Positions 41,221 through 54,131 of a stretch of 64,000 bases of DNA are shown here, piece by piece (positions within the stretch are counted from its first letter, which is position 1; every line of letters begins with the position of its first letter). The stretch comes from Lodderomyces elongisporus (Eukaryota; Ascomycota; Pichiomycetes; Serinales; Debaryomycetaceae), in the NCBI RefSeq assembly GCF_030384665.1, contig NC_083675.1:186001-250000 (forward strand), written 5' to 3'. The position numbers were made by a program, and so were the translations under genes. Under the pieces are notes generated by a model that searched no databases, was not told the DNA's origin, and saw only the letters and a list, made by a program, of their open reading frames with translations.

Positions 41221-42684
41221 TATTTAAATTCTGATTGAAATTCGTTACCACTAGTTGGTGAGTAAGACGAAAAGTAATTAGGAACGAAAAATGATGAAAA
41301 TTTATGGAAATGAAATGAAATGAAATGAAAACGAAAACAATGAAATCAAGTAATACGTAATTAGCAGAGTGGCGGGGGAGGGGAGAAGGAAAGATGGTGC
41401 TGATGAAATTGTTTAATTTACCAAAAAGGGAATGCTAACTATGCGCTACCAGTACCAGAATCGTGTGAACAAAAATTGTATGTCGTGTCGAAAACTGTTG
41501 AGTTATAATAAAATATGTCAGATATAAGAAAAGACAAAGAAAATGACACAGAAAAAGACACAGAAATACGACACATCTGACAACTCTGCTGCGACTACAA
41601 AAAGGTTTTACTCAATTGAAAAATTTTACCTTTCTTCAAAGATACCTTTTTCCTTTTCTTTTTCCTTTTCTTTTTTTTTTCTTTTTCTCTTCTTTTCTTC
41701 TCCAGAAAGTTGTACTCCGAATTTTGAAATTTGGCTGTTTTTCTGATACGTTTACAAGGTCCAGCAGGAGTCTGATTCGCTCAATTCAATTCTGATTGTT
41801 TTTGAAAGCTTATTTTTCTTTAATGGTCGACCCTCTCGCCTATTAAGTTAGGGAGAGAACTGATCTCTCCAAATTGTTGTAAAAGACAAGCTGGAGGAGG
41901 AAGAATTAGTTAGAGTTGGCTCTTGGTGGCCTTGTCTCTGTCTTTGTCTGTTTCAGATAGATTCAGGGTCGAGCGTGATGGGCTTATGGTTGATAAATTG
42001 TTCGGACAGAGCGATTATTGTGGTTATAAAGAATATCCCTGAGGTTTGAAACTTGCGGGTGTCCCGTTATATCACTACATTTTATTTGAATAAAAAAATC
42101 ATTTCTTTTTTTTACTTCTTCTTTTTCTTTTTCTTTCTTCTTTTGAATGTATGTATATATATATAGAATGGGTTGTTAAATGTGTAATCAAACTTATTTA
42201 AAGCAATGTCAAGCTGGTATTAGTAGTGCTATGTCATTTGTCGATAAGTGTGCATCTTGAAGTTAGTTTCGATACGAATCTATCTCTATCTATAACTTTT
42301 AAATCTTGATAACAAACTCTCGAAATATTGTTCTCGCTACTGTGAAAGTTGTGTAGTAGTAGTAGTAGTAGCAGTAGTAGCAGTAGTAGAAGGTAGCACA
42401 AAAACTGGACAGCCACTTTTGCAAGGGAAAAAAAATAGCTGTCAACAGCAATTGCGAGGATCTTGTTTCCAACCAATTCGTTAATCGTTTTCTTCTTGGT
42501 TTCTCTTCTTTTTTTTGGTTTTTTTTTTTTGATTGTTTCTACAAGAATTCAACCTCACGCTGGAACCATTAGTTTCTGTTCTCTATTATTATCTATCTTG
42601 ACTCAATTCTTTTAAAGTACTGTCTTCAACTAACAAGTGAATATACCGACATAAATTGATTTTCTATCAGACATATATGTTGTC
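41221..42684. other. Divergent intergenic, APQ12/SAP1 promoters
   Basis: A 1.46-kb spacer with GAAAT repeats at 41308-41330, TTTTCC repeats at 41645-41695, a GTAGTA trinucleotide run at 42353-42390 and poly-T tracts. No gene supported. Confidence 0.5.
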
Positions 42685-45105
42685 ATGTTTAGGAGAAAAG
42701 CCCCACAAATCACCTCAGAGGAATTACTGCAAACTTACAATGACTGCTGCAATGAAACAATAAAGAACTTGACCTTGGAAGAAAAAAACGAAGTTGAAGA
42801 GGCTTTGAAAGGGTGGAAAAGTCTACATACAACATTACTTTACAAACTTGATCTTTTTGACAAGTACTCAGCAAAGCTTGGTCCTGAAGAGAAAGTAATA
42901 TTGGATAACCTCAAAAACATCAGAGACGAAAATGTCAAACATTTGATTCGAGTACAGCTTCGTCTTGACGAGAAACAACGAAGGTTGAAACGCGAGGCCG
43001 ATGGTTCCAGAACTGCTCCTCCTCCTCCTCCGCTGTCTTCATCCCGCGGATCCGCCTCAGCTAGCTCTTCGCACTCTTTTCGCAAACCGCAATCTTCATC
43101 TGGTTCAAGCCATTTGCAGCAACGTTCAATGATGAAGTCGTTAAGACCATCGGGTAATACAAATGGCTACACAAGCCATAAAACTACAACAAAACTAAAG
43201 CCAAAATCAGTACAACAGGCATCGCAAGCGGCCAGTGTATCCTGGCAGAAACCTAGTTATAAATCACGATATGCAGAAGATTACGAAAGCTCGCCGAAAT
43301 TTGGGACTAATATCACGAGTTATTTTCAAGATTTTGATCAAGATACTTATAATGGTGGAGCCAATTGGGAAAAGACCAATTCACGTACATCATCTGGACT
43401 TTCTGATGTTTCATTTGATGAGCCAGATTTAATAGATTTTGATGATAATGGAGTTGGAAATCGAAATGAAAATGGAACAGGAACAGGAACAGGAACAGGA
43501 ACAGGAACAGGAACAGGAACAGGAACAGGAGCCTTGACTGGTAGACTGAGTGTTAACAAATCAATAGATAACCTTTCGCGTTCAATGGATGATATCACCA
43601 TAAGGCCAGTTGAAGAATCATCATCGCCGCGTCAAGTTCCGGCTGTTCCTCGAGCGAATTTGCAGCAGCTGAATATTGAACATCTCTCAAAATCTACATC
43701 AGATGTACCTAGCTCACCAAAAGCTCCATACAAATACAATAAACCGAAACCAATGAATCTTCAAAAACTTATGCAACAACTGAAAAAACCACTGGCTATG
43801 CTGGTTTCGCTGCTGGTTCCGCTGCTGGTTTCGCTGCTGACACTGCAGCTGCCAGCGATACTGTCGAAACCAAAATCGAGCAACATCTCATATAATTATG
43901 TGAAACCGCAAGTCAAGAAACCAGTTGTCAAAACCACTAGACCCCTGACAAGCTCTACGACAAATACCACAACCAATGGTGCTGCAAAGAAGCATGTTGT
44001 GAAGACAACAAAAGTGGCAACCACTGCTCCACCGCGAAAGGAACTAGAGAAGGATTCAATCAATAGTCCCACAATGGATGATTTGCTCAGTGGGTATGAC
44101 AATGACCCTCTGCAAGAACCTGGAGAAACGGCAAACGACTTGTCCTTGACTACAGAGAAGATGCAAGATGAATTGATTGCCTCTATACGAGGAATCGACC
44201 CTATTGCCGCTAAGAATATATTGAACGATGTGGTGGTGCACGGTGACGAAGTATATTGGGATGATATTGTTGGTCTTGAAGGTGCAAAGAATTCGTTAAA
44301 GGAAGCTGTGGTGTATCCGTTCTTGCGACCCGATTTGTTCAAAGGTTTAAGAGAGCCAACACGGGGTATGTTACTTTTTGGTCCTCCAGGGACAGGTAAG
44401 ACAATGTTGGCAAGGGCTGTAGCTACGGAATCGCAATCTACATTCTTCAGTATTAGTTCATCTTCATTAACATCAAAATACTTGGGTGAATCTGAGAAAT
44501 TGGTTAAGGCGTTGTTTTTATTGGCAAAGAAGTTGGCGCCTTCTATTGTGTTTATGGATGAGATTGACTCTTTGTTGAGTTCTAGGTCAGAAGGTGAGGT
44601 TGAGAGTACAAGAAGAATTAAGAATGAGTTTTTGGTGCAATGGTCTGAGCTTTCAAGTGCTGCAGCTGCGCGTGAGAATGAAGATGTATCGAGAGTCTTG
44701 ATTTTGGGTGCGACAAACTTACCGTGGTCGATAGATGAGGCAGCACGACGTAGATTTGTCAGAAGACAATATATACCTTTACCAGAGGATGAGGCAAGAA
44801 TGTCCCAGGTGCGAAAGTTGTTGCAGTACCAAAAGAATACTTTGTCTGAAGAAGATTACAAGAAATTGATGAAGTGGACTGAGGGTTTCAGTGGAAGTGA
44901 TATGACTGCATTGGCAAAGGACTCGGCAATGGGGCCGTTGAGATCGTTGGGTGACAAACTATTGCTGACTCCAACCGACCAGATTCGGCCCATCAGTTTG
45001 GAGGATTTTGAAAATAGTTTAAAGTATATCAGACCAAGTGTTTCAAAGGAGGGACTTTCCGAGTATGAAGATTGGGCTGCTAAGTTTGGTTCAAGTGGTG
45101 CATAA
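42685..45105 (+). CDS. SAP1: SAP1/YTA6-type AAA ATPase (spastin/fidgetin clade)
   Basis: An 806-residue protein. An N-terminal helical region (about 8-105, [17 protein letters not shown] onward) may be an MIT-like domain. A long Ser/Lys/Gly-rich linker contains a (Gly-Thr)9 tract (43474-43530) and a CTG-codon cluster (43780-43863). The C-terminal AAA module has [11 protein letters not shown] (about 525), Walker A GPPGTGKT at 566-573, Walker B VFMDEID with D625/E626, sensor-1 GATNLPW, an arginine-finger segment [11 protein letters not shown] and a C-terminal helix. This is the meiotic-clade AAA arrangement of yeast Sap1 and Yta6, relatives of spastin and katanin. The role in yeast is poorly known; microtubule or cell-cortex functions are proposed. 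Under the standard code residues 366-393 would form a false hydrophobic segment. Confidence 0.9.
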   Translation: MFRRKAPQITSEELLQTYNDCCNETIKNLTLEEKNEVEEALKGWKSLHTTLLYKLDLFDKYSAKLGPEEKVILDNLKNIRDENVKHLIRVQLRLDEKQRRLKREADGSRTAPPPPPLSSSRGSASASSSHSFRKPQSSSGSSHLQQRSMMKSLRPSGNTNGYTSHKTTTKLKPKSVQQASQAASVSWQKPSYKSRYAEDYESSPKFGTNITSYFQDFDQDTYNGGANWEKTNSRTSSGLSDVSFDEPDLIDFDDNGVGNRNENGTGTGTGTGTGTGTGTGTGALTGRLSVNKSIDNLSRSMDDITIRPVEESSSPRQVPAVPRANLQQLNIEHLSKSTSDVPSSPKAPYKYNKPKPMNLQKLMQQLKKPLAMLVSLLVPLLVSLLTLQLPAILSKPKSSNISYNYVKPQVKKPVVKTTRPLTSSTTNTTTNGAAKKHVVKTTKVATTAPPRKELEKDSINSPTMDDLLSGYDNDPLQEPGETANDLSLTTEKMQDELIASIRGIDPIAAKNILNDVVVHGDEVYWDDIVGLEGAKNSLKEAVVYPFLRPDLFKGLREPTRGMLLFGPPGTGKTMLARAVATESQSTFFSISSSSLTSKYLGESEKLVKALFLLAKKLAPSIVFMDEIDSLLSSRSEGEVESTRRIKNEFLVQWSELSSAAAARENEDVSRVLILGATNLPWSIDEAARRRFVRRQYIPLPEDEARMSQVRKLLQYQKNTLSEEDYKKLMKWTEGFSGSDMTALAKDSAMGPLRSLGDKLLLTPTDQIRPISLEDFENSLKYIRPSVSKEGLSEYEDWAAKFGSSGA
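43474..43530 (+). repeat. GGAACA hexamer repeat (Gly-Thr)
   Basis: Nine perfect copies of GGAACA plus GGA, in frame in the SAP1-like linker. Confidence 0.95.
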
Positions 45106-48100
45106 TAATCGAAGCGGTTGTGGAAGTTGGTTGATAAAGTGAAAAAACTATAAGGAAAAGAATGCAAAACAAAGAAAAAAAAAAAAAGATGATTAAACAA
45201 GGAAAAAGAAATATAAAACAATATCTTGCATTTTACATTTTTCATTTTTCATTTGTTACAATTAAACTCTTTTTTTTTTTCTTCTCCACTCCCTTTGTAT
45301 AATAGTAGATAAGGAATTAACAACAACAACATCAATGGCAACTACTATAGTTGCTAATAATTTTGTCTTGATAACCCCTTTTTGTATTGGCATACTCTTG
45401 TTTTTTTCTATATTTTCGTTTCATTTCATTTCATTATTGTTATACATTAGTTATTAGTTTAGACTTGTTGTTAAATAAATGTTGTGAATAAAAGTCCTAT
45501 TTTGCTAAAGATCAGATGTTTTAGTAAGTAAACGAGAGCTGAGCAAAAAAAAAAAGGAAAAAATATTAGATCAAGAGACTAAATATTTGTATACTTGCCT
45601 TTTACTTGATCTTTGAATATTACTTAACAAAAGAATTTTATTTTCTTGGTTAATTTGCTTTGCTTTGTTTTTCTTTGTTTTTCCAATATTTACGTTTCTG
45701 CCATTCTTTCTCTTTTGCAAAAAGAGAGTGGTATGTTGGTTTATGGGAAACCACATATCGATAGTCATTAGATGTATCAATGAATGCAGTATTATATGAG
45801 ACTGGGTGTGTTTAGATCAGACGTTGAACAGTTTACCTGTTTTTCCTGTTTTTCTTATGCATTATTGTTGTTAAATGCAAAATATCCTGAAAAAGTATTC
45901 ATTACAAAATTGAATCCGTAATGTTCTAGAACCTTTTCATAACTCTTTTTGGACCCTTATTCTTCTTCTTTTTGTGTCTCTTTCTGTGTATGTATTTTTG
46001 AAAAAAGTTCTTTTCCGTAAATGTTCAGTTTTAGGAAGTAATTGTGGACCTTATATGAGTATCAAACCAATAGTGTATTATAGTAATCTGCAATTACATT
46101 GGAACTCGTGATAGTTGGAAGTTCTATGTAGCAAATAGTATTTTTTTCGTTTCAGAAATCTCGTAGGCTGAATTTCTGTAGTTCTAATTTTATATTTCAT
46201 TCTAAATTAATTTGTATGCTGTTGTTTTTTTCCTCCTCCTGAATTGTGGGTCTAGACTGCGTGTCATTGAGAGTTTGAGCCATGAAATTCTCCTGATCTT
46301 TTTTTTTAATGCTTTATTTTTTGCTCATTCAACTTCACATTCTTTTTCTTATTCTTTTTCTCTTTTTCTCCTTTTTTCTCTTTTTTCTCCTTTTTTCTCT
46401 TATTTTTTTTGCTTATCCCACTCGAAACAGGCGTCATCCATGTCATCATCACAACAATGTCCTCCATGCGGTCCAGTGTTCTAGACTGTGTGTTTTCAGA
46501 GAGTATGCGTCTCCTACGATGCCATGATACAAATATTGTAAGTATATAGGATAAGAGCTTATGCACACAAGCGTTTATCCAATTTTTTCTCAATCTATAG
46601 TGTCGGTTTGTTTAGTTAGATTTACTAGTATGTTTGTATTAGTATGTAAGTATATATATATATATATATGGTATTTATTTATTCAATTTACGGTCGTCAA
46701 GGGTACTGTTTCATTTGTTACTGTATTGTTTTGTTTTGTTTTGTATTGTTTTGTTTAAAGTTAAGTTTAGCCGACTCGGAAGAATTTCTAGTGCATGTAA
46801 TTTGGACTTAAGGGGGAACGTTGAGAGAGAAGCAAAGGGAGAAAAAAAATAAAATAAAATTAAATTAAATAAAAAAGAAAAAGAAAAAGTAAAAAATTAG
46901 AATACAAGAAAAGGGTAATACCAATGAAAAGAAAGAAGGAATGGAAGATGAAGTGGAAGAATTTCACTTTCACTGCTCTTGCATCGTCATTGAAGTTTTG
47001 TTTCATCTTTCTGTAAAAGGAACAAAAAAAAAGGCATAATCGAAGAAGTAGAGCAAAATAGAAAAAGAAGAAAGAAAGAAAAAGAAATTATTTTTATTCG
47101 ATAAGAAATACGAATATTATTCTGTACCTTAACGCACGGGTTACAGGTATAATAGAGGGGAAGAAAAATAAAGCAACAAGTGTCAAGTGATTATGTTGTT
47201 TCAATAACAACTCCGTGTTTGCAATCGGTATGCCAAAGGGCAGAAAGAAAGAAAATAAAAGAAAATAAAAGAAAGCAAACAATTTACATCTTACATAGCA
47301 TCCTGAAATCAAAATTCATTGGTAAAACGTAAGCAAAGACTCTCATATTTTGAGAGAGGAAATGTGTACTGCTATAGTGAAACTATGACTAAAAGTGCTC
47401 ATATAAGCCTTGAAACTAATACCTGAATACTCACAAATGGAGGTACTCATTACTTAAACCTTTTGCACACGTGAATTCTTTTGCCGTATCCCATTAATAA
47501 TTTGGAAGAAATGTAAAAAAACAAAAAATAGAAAGATAAAACCAGTCAGCCCCACTTCCGCTTTCCTCTCTCTCTCTCTCTTTCCTCCCCCACCCACTTA
47601 CCCACAGCAACATCCACCTAAAAATAGAAGTATCCTGTCACGTGATATTAGAGCCGCCCTTCCCTCCCTCCTGTTTCGGATTTGGCGTTGCAAATATTTT
47701 TTATTAATTTATTTTTTATTTTATTTTAATTTTTATTTTATTTTAATTTCCAGAAAGAAAGAACAAAAAAAATAAAAAAAAGAAATTGAAAAATTCCATC
47801 TTCATTACTATGCGCTTATACGTAAACGTCTGATCTGCAAAAACTACAACCAATTGAGGTAGATGTTTGTACACTTAAAAAACAATAGAGAGAGCAAAAA
47901 GAAAACAAAGCAAGGCAAAGCAAAGCTTTGTACAAAGTGTGCCGCCTGTGAACTGAACAAAATATCAAACTGCAGTAAAAACTTTCTATACAAGTGCGGG
48001 GATGGGCAATTCTCTTTTTTTTTTTATTTTTGTTTCGGAAGTCTTCTAGAAGAGCATTAGCAATCTTCAACTAGTACAAGCCTTTCCAACAACTAAAACA

Positions 48101-49518
48101 TAGGTCTAAAAGAACGGAAAAAAAAAATTATTCACAACTTACAACCTTGCGATGAGCGGATATTGGCTGATTTTACTTAACTTATTTCATCCTAGATTTT
48201 TGAATTATTCGTATTGTTTTTTTCTTCTCTTATGTTTTGCTTTCCATTATTCAGAAGGTTATATACTGATTGTACCTCTCAATGAAGAAAAAATCTTAAT
48301 CAAAATAGAAATTAACCATTTTTTAAAAGCTTGAAACCCAAATACTAGGTAATACGCCATCGCTCGGTAATGGACAAAACAATGCGAAAGCATGGTTAGC
48401 TTATACCTATACCCGGTTAGCACTTGAGGCAAATGCAAACACTTTTACTACTATAGTAAACAGATGTTAAACAGATGTTAGACAAATGTTAAACAAACAA
48501 GCTGGTAAAAGATTTTGCTTGCACTAATACTTCCATTCCATCACTCCATTGAATAGCAAATTCTAATATCTGCAGTAGAGGGGTCACTTTTCTTTGCTTT
48601 TGCTTCTTACTCGATATAACTTTTTTTGGTTTTGGTTTTATCTTTTTTTGCTATTTTTTTTGCTATACGAATTGGTTAAGCTGCATTTTCCTCTTTAGCA
48701 AATCTCCATCGCATTCAGCTTCCCTTCCCCTTTCTAATGATCAGCAACAACTACAAAATATATTCATTGGTAAAATGTTTTTCCCATTCCATTTTTTTTT
48801 GTTTGTTGTTTTGTTTTTTGAATTTTATATATGTATATATTTTTTACAATATGTTCGTCTCTTTTGTTTTCAATTCCCAAGTCAGTCAACCAAAAATTTC
48901 AGTGCCTTCTTCTTCTTTTTTTTCTTTCACTATTCTCTTCAAATAATGACTTTTTTAACCCACGATGCATTGTGCATATGCAGTGTAGCTTCTAAAATAT
49001 TTACACGGAAGGCCTACTCTTTGTGGCGAAACAGTAGGTCACATATGTTAAATATATACAAAGAACAAGAGAAACAGAAACAGAAATAGAAATAGAAATA
49101 GAAAGATACCATTGCTACAAACCATTTCATCGAAAGGTACACATTCTAGTTCCAAACTCTCTAGTCAGCTACAAAAGATCCGTCAAAACCACTTGATTTT
49201 AAAAAAACAAAAAAAAAATTAAAGAGGTAAGGAGATAAAAGGTAAAAAAAAAAATTAGAAAGAACCTCAACAAGTCAATTGAATACTTTGTTTTTTACTT
49301 TTTTTGTATTTGATCCATCCATCTACTTTTATACAGACTTATTTTCTAAAAAATCAAGATCTGAACCTTTTCGTCTTTACCATTCCTTTTTTTTTTACAA
49401 TATACAAGATACCGTCATTCACAAATCATTAACAAATCGATTAACAAATCATTTGAAAATTAATTACACGCAAATTTCCACAATCCATTATTAGCACCAC
49501 CCTAATCCTATTCTTGCT
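45106..49518. other. Gene-free region of 4.4 kb upstream of DOT6-like gene
   Basis: AT-rich with TA repeats (46651-46669), TTTTG repeats (46728-46754), AAAAT tracts (46850-46875), TC repeats (47568-47582) and an 11-bp repeat (48459-48500). Frames here begin with TTG or are low-complexity. No gene, tRNA or known RNA recognised. Such long leaders/promoters are common before transcription-factor genes in CTG-clade yeasts. Confidence 0.45.
48459..48500. repeat. 11-bp direct repeat (AAACAGATGTT)
   Basis: Three tandem units, AAACAGATGTT twice and AGACAAATGTT once, followed by AAACAAAC. Confidence 0.75.
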
Positions 49519-51204
49519 ATGGCACTTCTAATGTCGAATCGAAATGTTTTCAACTCACCTAGACTTGAATCCAGTCCGTCACCAGCAGCATACCTCCCCG
49601 GCTCAACCAACCAATTGCGAACACAACCACAAGATGAACTGCAACAGATCAACCCTAGCAAACGAAGAAAATTGTCACTCGTCCCAACCACGCCACTAAA
49701 CATAATGAATGAGTATAGCACACAAACTCAAGCTTCTGGTAATCACACAGCAAAAAGTATTGGTTTAAGACTACCGAGTCCCTCTTCTTTGCTCAATAGC
49801 TTTACTAGCGGAAATGATTCCTCATCCGCTCAAGCACCAACTATACCAATAACAACAGGTTTAACAGGCTCAACAGGAACATGGGTAGGAGAAGGGGGAG
49901 CACAAACTGGAGTAGCTGTAGCTGAATACGGTCCACCTCATATGGTGAGACAAAATATTAGACCAAGTTATATTGAGGGGTATTCCTATCCTAACCAATA
50001 TTCACACGAACAATACCGTCCCAGTGTTTCACTGATCCCTGATGCAAGTCATCATCATCATCATCACCAGCACCAGCACCAGCACCAGCACCAGCCAGTA
50101 CAGCTGCAGCACCAATTGCCACACCAATTGCACGATCCTACCAAAGTACAATTACCCATGTCTACTTCTCAAAGTTATTCCCCCACCATTGCTCAACCAG
50201 GTGCAAGCGGACAAAGAGAAGGACCAATTGGCGGACAGGTGTATGCGCCACCTATGCAAGATCCTCAGTCTCAAGCACACCAATACATGCCATACCAGCC
50301 CTTGCAAATGGAGACAACAAACCAACCAATGCAGCAAGTTCTGCAGGTATCGCAAGTACCAGCACCGCCACTTCCACCACTTCCACCACAGCCACAACCA
50401 CAACCACCTTCTCAAATGCCAAATACTTATCAGATGCCCATTGTACAACCTCAGACAGATTTGTATACGCAAACTTACTCTCAAGGACCTCAATACTATT
50501 ATGTAGCTCCTCATCAAGCCCAAGCACCACAGCATCAAGGATTTGCACCTCAAGTGCAGCAAGAAATGACACAAGCTCAGCAATTGCACTATTTACATGG
50601 AGGACACATGGTCCCTGGATTTGCTGGTGTTTCTTCAACTTTTTCACCTGGAATGTACCATTCTGAGCCAATGGCCCACTTACGGCGAAGAACAAAACAA
50701 TCGTCAACATGGTCACCACAAGAGGACAAACTATTGCGGGAACTAAAAGAGGTTCAGAAGTTGGGATGGAGAGAAATCTCGACATTTTTCCATGACCGTA
50801 CCCCCAATGCATGTCAATTTCGATGGAGGAGGATAATAAGCAGTTTGGCTAGTCTGCATCAAACACAATCAAGTGGTGGTAATGGTGGTGGTGGTAGTGG
50901 TGGTCTTGATATTAATGCTACTGCTAGTAACTATCCTAGTGGAACTGTTGGTGAAGGAAGCAGTAGTAATATTGGAAGCCAAACTATGGCCACCACTTCG
51001 CCATCTATTCCTTCAAGACGAGCTTCAGTAGCACACGTAAATATGATACCACATACTTTGCAGCCATTTGGTGAAATAAGTCCTAGACTCGCGAGATCTG
51101 CTTCGCATACACCGATTTTAGAAACAAGTGAAGAAGGAGAAGAAGAAGAAGAAAGAGAAGAAAAGAAAGGGAAACAACATAAGATCAATTTCTTGTTAAA
51201 CTAA
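49519..51204 (+). CDS. DOT6: DOT6/TOD6-like Myb (SANT) repressor of ribosome-biogenesis genes
   Basis: A 561-residue protein. A single Myb-like domain lies at about 394-448: STWSPQEDKLLRELKEV, KLGWREISTFF and RTPNACQFRWRRI, matching the Dot6/Tod6 domain that binds PAC (GATGAG) elements in yeast. The rest is low complexity: His/Gln-rich near 175-200, Pro/Gln-rich to 340, Gly/Ser after the Myb domain, and a Glu-rich C-terminus (EEGEEEEEREEKKG). In S. cerevisiae these factors recruit Rpd3L to repress rRNA-processing genes when TORC1/PKA signalling is low. RRRASV-like and RRKLS sites here (PSKRRKLS near residue 52; SRRASV near 500) fit phosphorylation by basophilic kinases. One such gene is expected in CTG-clade yeasts. 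Confidence 0.88.
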   Translation: MALLMSNRNVFNSPRLESSPSPAAYLPGSTNQLRTQPQDELQQINPSKRRKLSLVPTTPLNIMNEYSTQTQASGNHTAKSIGLRLPSPSSLLNSFTSGNDSSSAQAPTIPITTGLTGSTGTWVGEGGAQTGVAVAEYGPPHMVRQNIRPSYIEGYSYPNQYSHEQYRPSVSLIPDASHHHHHHQHQHQHQHQPVQLQHQLPHQLHDPTKVQLPMSTSQSYSPTIAQPGASGQREGPIGGQVYAPPMQDPQSQAHQYMPYQPLQMETTNQPMQQVLQVSQVPAPPLPPLPPQPQPQPPSQMPNTYQMPIVQPQTDLYTQTYSQGPQYYYVAPHQAQAPQHQGFAPQVQQEMTQAQQLHYLHGGHMVPGFAGVSSTFSPGMYHSEPMAHLRRRTKQSSTWSPQEDKLLRELKEVQKLGWREISTFFHDRTPNACQFRWRRIISSLASLHQTQSSGGNGGGGSGGLDINATASNYPSGTVGEGSSSNIGSQTMATTSPSIPSRRASVAHVNMIPHTLQPFGEISPRLARSASHTPILETSEEGEEEEEREEKKGKQHKINFLLN

Positions 51205-54131
51205 AACAATTTAGACGTGGTTATAAGTCACATCCTAGATTAGCATTGTCAATTAGAGTTTCATTTTTTATTTGTTAAAAATACATATTTATATATATAT
51301 ATATTCATATACAAAGCATTAGAATTGTTATAATGAGATTGATGAATAAAAGTATCGAAATAGAAGATAGACTAAAAACCAAAAAAAAAAAGAAGACACT
51401 TGTTAAATCACTGTAGAAATATTGTCTTGTACAAAAAGTATTGATCGAGTTAAAATTTTTGTTGCCACTATAGAATGTAGCTGCCAAAAAATTTTACTTT
51501 TTTTTCTTCCATTTTTGACAACCAAATGGTTTTCAATTGCTTTCTTCTTGAAATACATTGGGAAATAACATGAAATTGGCAACCACTAATGAATCTTGCC
51601 TCCACCACTATTTCCCCCACCCGCCCCCAACAAAACAACATTTAGTAAACCATCTCAAAAAGGTCGCTTTATAGCTGAAATCTGTCTAGACTTGAAACAG
51701 TCTGGACTTTTGTTGTTATTTAATTGTTGGTGAAATAGGAGCCCTGGAGTGTGTGCTACTCTCAGTTTCATTTGAAATAAAACACACACACTCACACACT
51801 TACACATACATGTTTACTTACACATACACACACACGCACACACAAAGAGAGTAAATCATAGCCAAACATGCCAGATGCAATGAAGATGCGTTGATGATAT
51901 CGAAATGCACATCACCATTTCGAAACCGCAACTCAGGGGAGGGAAGTGTATGAAAGAGAGATAGCAAGGGGGAGGACATCGTTAAAGGCGTCATATTCAG
52001 AAAGATATGTACAGATTCAGTGACTTGTCTTGCTTCCTAAGAGGCAACGAACCATTGCCTAGACTTGAAGATTTACTTCTCCTTTAGAAAAAAGAAAGAA
52101 AGAAAGAACACAAACAGAGGACAAAAGCAAAGAATTCGACTAGCATATTCTGGAAGTTTAAAAGGCGCTACATATTGTCTCTATATATGTATCATTTCCA
52201 AAATGCATGTGTGTCGTTTAAGAACAATTGGAAACACCTTTTTAGCGATTACGCACAACAATCACAAGTTTTTCATACAAAAAGTTTATGTGTTTTTTTT
52301 TTGTTCTTGCTCTCTTTTAGGTCAGATAGAGAATAAGAAAGAAAAAATAAAAAATAAAAGTGAAAATAAAAATAAAATAGAAAAATAAGTTTTAAGAATT
52401 GTGGGTCAATTACAAAACATTGATTCCTTCAAATGCAAGGGTTAAGGGTTCGGGATAGGTCATGGAGGTTATGAGTAAAACCTTCTTTCCAGAGTAGGTG
52501 AATGTTTCAAAAGTAAATGCTTATTCTCAGGAGTATACATGGCTCGATAAAACATTTCTGTTCTTTTCTTCTTGTTTTCCTTGTAAGATGGGTCAAAGAG
52601 TTTGTCCGAAATAATTGATAATTTTTCATCGTTCCTAAGCAAGCAAGGATGAAATTTAGGAACTAAGCCATGTATTTACTTGAGAACCAGACCGTGCAAC
52701 CACAAACTGCGTGAGCAATCTAAAAGCGCAAAACTTTTTTTAAAAAAAAAGCGAAAGCGAATGTCAAAAAACGAATGTCAAAGGGCAGTTAAAAAAAACA
52801 CATTTAAAAGAACTAACGGACCATATTAATCCAAAAAAGGAAATAAAAGGAATTTCATTCCAATTCCGTGGATAAACCGACGACTAAGCGAATTTATAGG
52901 TCTTTTCAATAAAGCGGCTGTGGTGCAAAAAGATTTTTTTTAAAAAAAAAAAGAGAGAAAAAGAAGAAGAAGTGATACAAAAAAAAAATTAAAGTGTGAT
53001 TTAATGGTGAATAAATATGTGGGAAATTGAGAGACATAGTGGGGAAGTGAAAGCGAGCAGATTCAAAGTGATCATGAACATGATATACATGATGAAGAGG
53101 AAAATAAAAAAAAGAGCTTCGAGTTTAGATGTTAGATAATAGTAGAAGATTTTATGTTCCCATTCCAACGACACGAGGCTCATGCCTTTCTATACTTAAT
53201 TCCTTGTCCATAACTTCGACTCCCGAACCGATGACTATTTTATTCACGCTCAGTACAAACTATACTTAAAAAAAAACGTTCTTGGACCTGTCTCAGGTTT
53301 CACATGTGCGTATTTTTTTTTTACTCGTAAACAAGTTCTACTAGAAGGAAAAAAAAAATACAACTAAAGCAGCAACTAACAGAAAAAGCAACTAAAGCGC
53401 AACTGAAGCAGTACTGGAAACAACAGCAACAACAGCAACAGCAACAACAACAATTACAAAAACTACAATTACAATAAAAAGAACAATAAGAATAACAATA
53501 AACTTTACATTTGATCGCGAGTTTGAGATTGTAAAACTTTTGTTTTAGTTTTCAATTCAAGTTTGCTCCTTCTGTAAAGACTTGTTATGGCAACTAAAGA
53601 ATTTCATTTGTAATTTAATCTTAAAATAGTACCCCCACTGCAAAACTACAAAGTAATAAACAAGTAGAGAAAAAAATAGACCATGATCCCTCGGTATTTC
53701 ATTATGCAAATCAAAGTATTAGCCATTTAGAGCAAAAAAAAAAAGAAAAGTTGCAATTAGTGCAAATTTTACACCATCTGTGGCTTTCGGCACCGCCACC
53801 GCCACCGATCCCAGAGCTACTTTAATTTTCAACCTCCACTTCCGCTGCTTGCGCCTCCACTTTTGTTTTGGAAAATTGCTTGCAAAAACACTAAAAATGC
53901 ATTGCTCTAAAGATGCACCACGGAAGTCAAAAAGATGAAAAAATGACTCCTTCTTTCACTTTCATGAACACTTTTTTGATTTTGAAACCAAAAAAACAAT
54001 AAATCAAAAAAAGGAGAAAAAAAAGAGAAAAAAAAAATATAAGTACCAAAGAGTAATCCAGCAAAAGCAAACATTCGTTACTACAAACATACACAAAATA
54101 ATGGCTTCTCTGAACATTTTCATAATTTTAT
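51205..54131. other. Gene-free region of 2.9 kb
   Basis: Between the DOT6-like gene and a convergent gene. Contains TA repeats (51290-51303), a CA-rich block (51781-51845), CAACAG repeats (53420-53450) and poly-A runs. A 107-codon ATG frame (52065-52388) is Lys/Asn-rich low-complexity and not supported. No RNA gene seen. Confidence 0.45.

Noticed and set aside
43796..43863. Membrane helix in the SAP1-like protein
   Set aside because: Arises only if CTG is read as leucine; as serine the segment is hydrophilic.
52065..52388. 107-codon Lys/Asn-rich ATG frame
   Set aside because: A-rich low-complexity sequence without conserved features.
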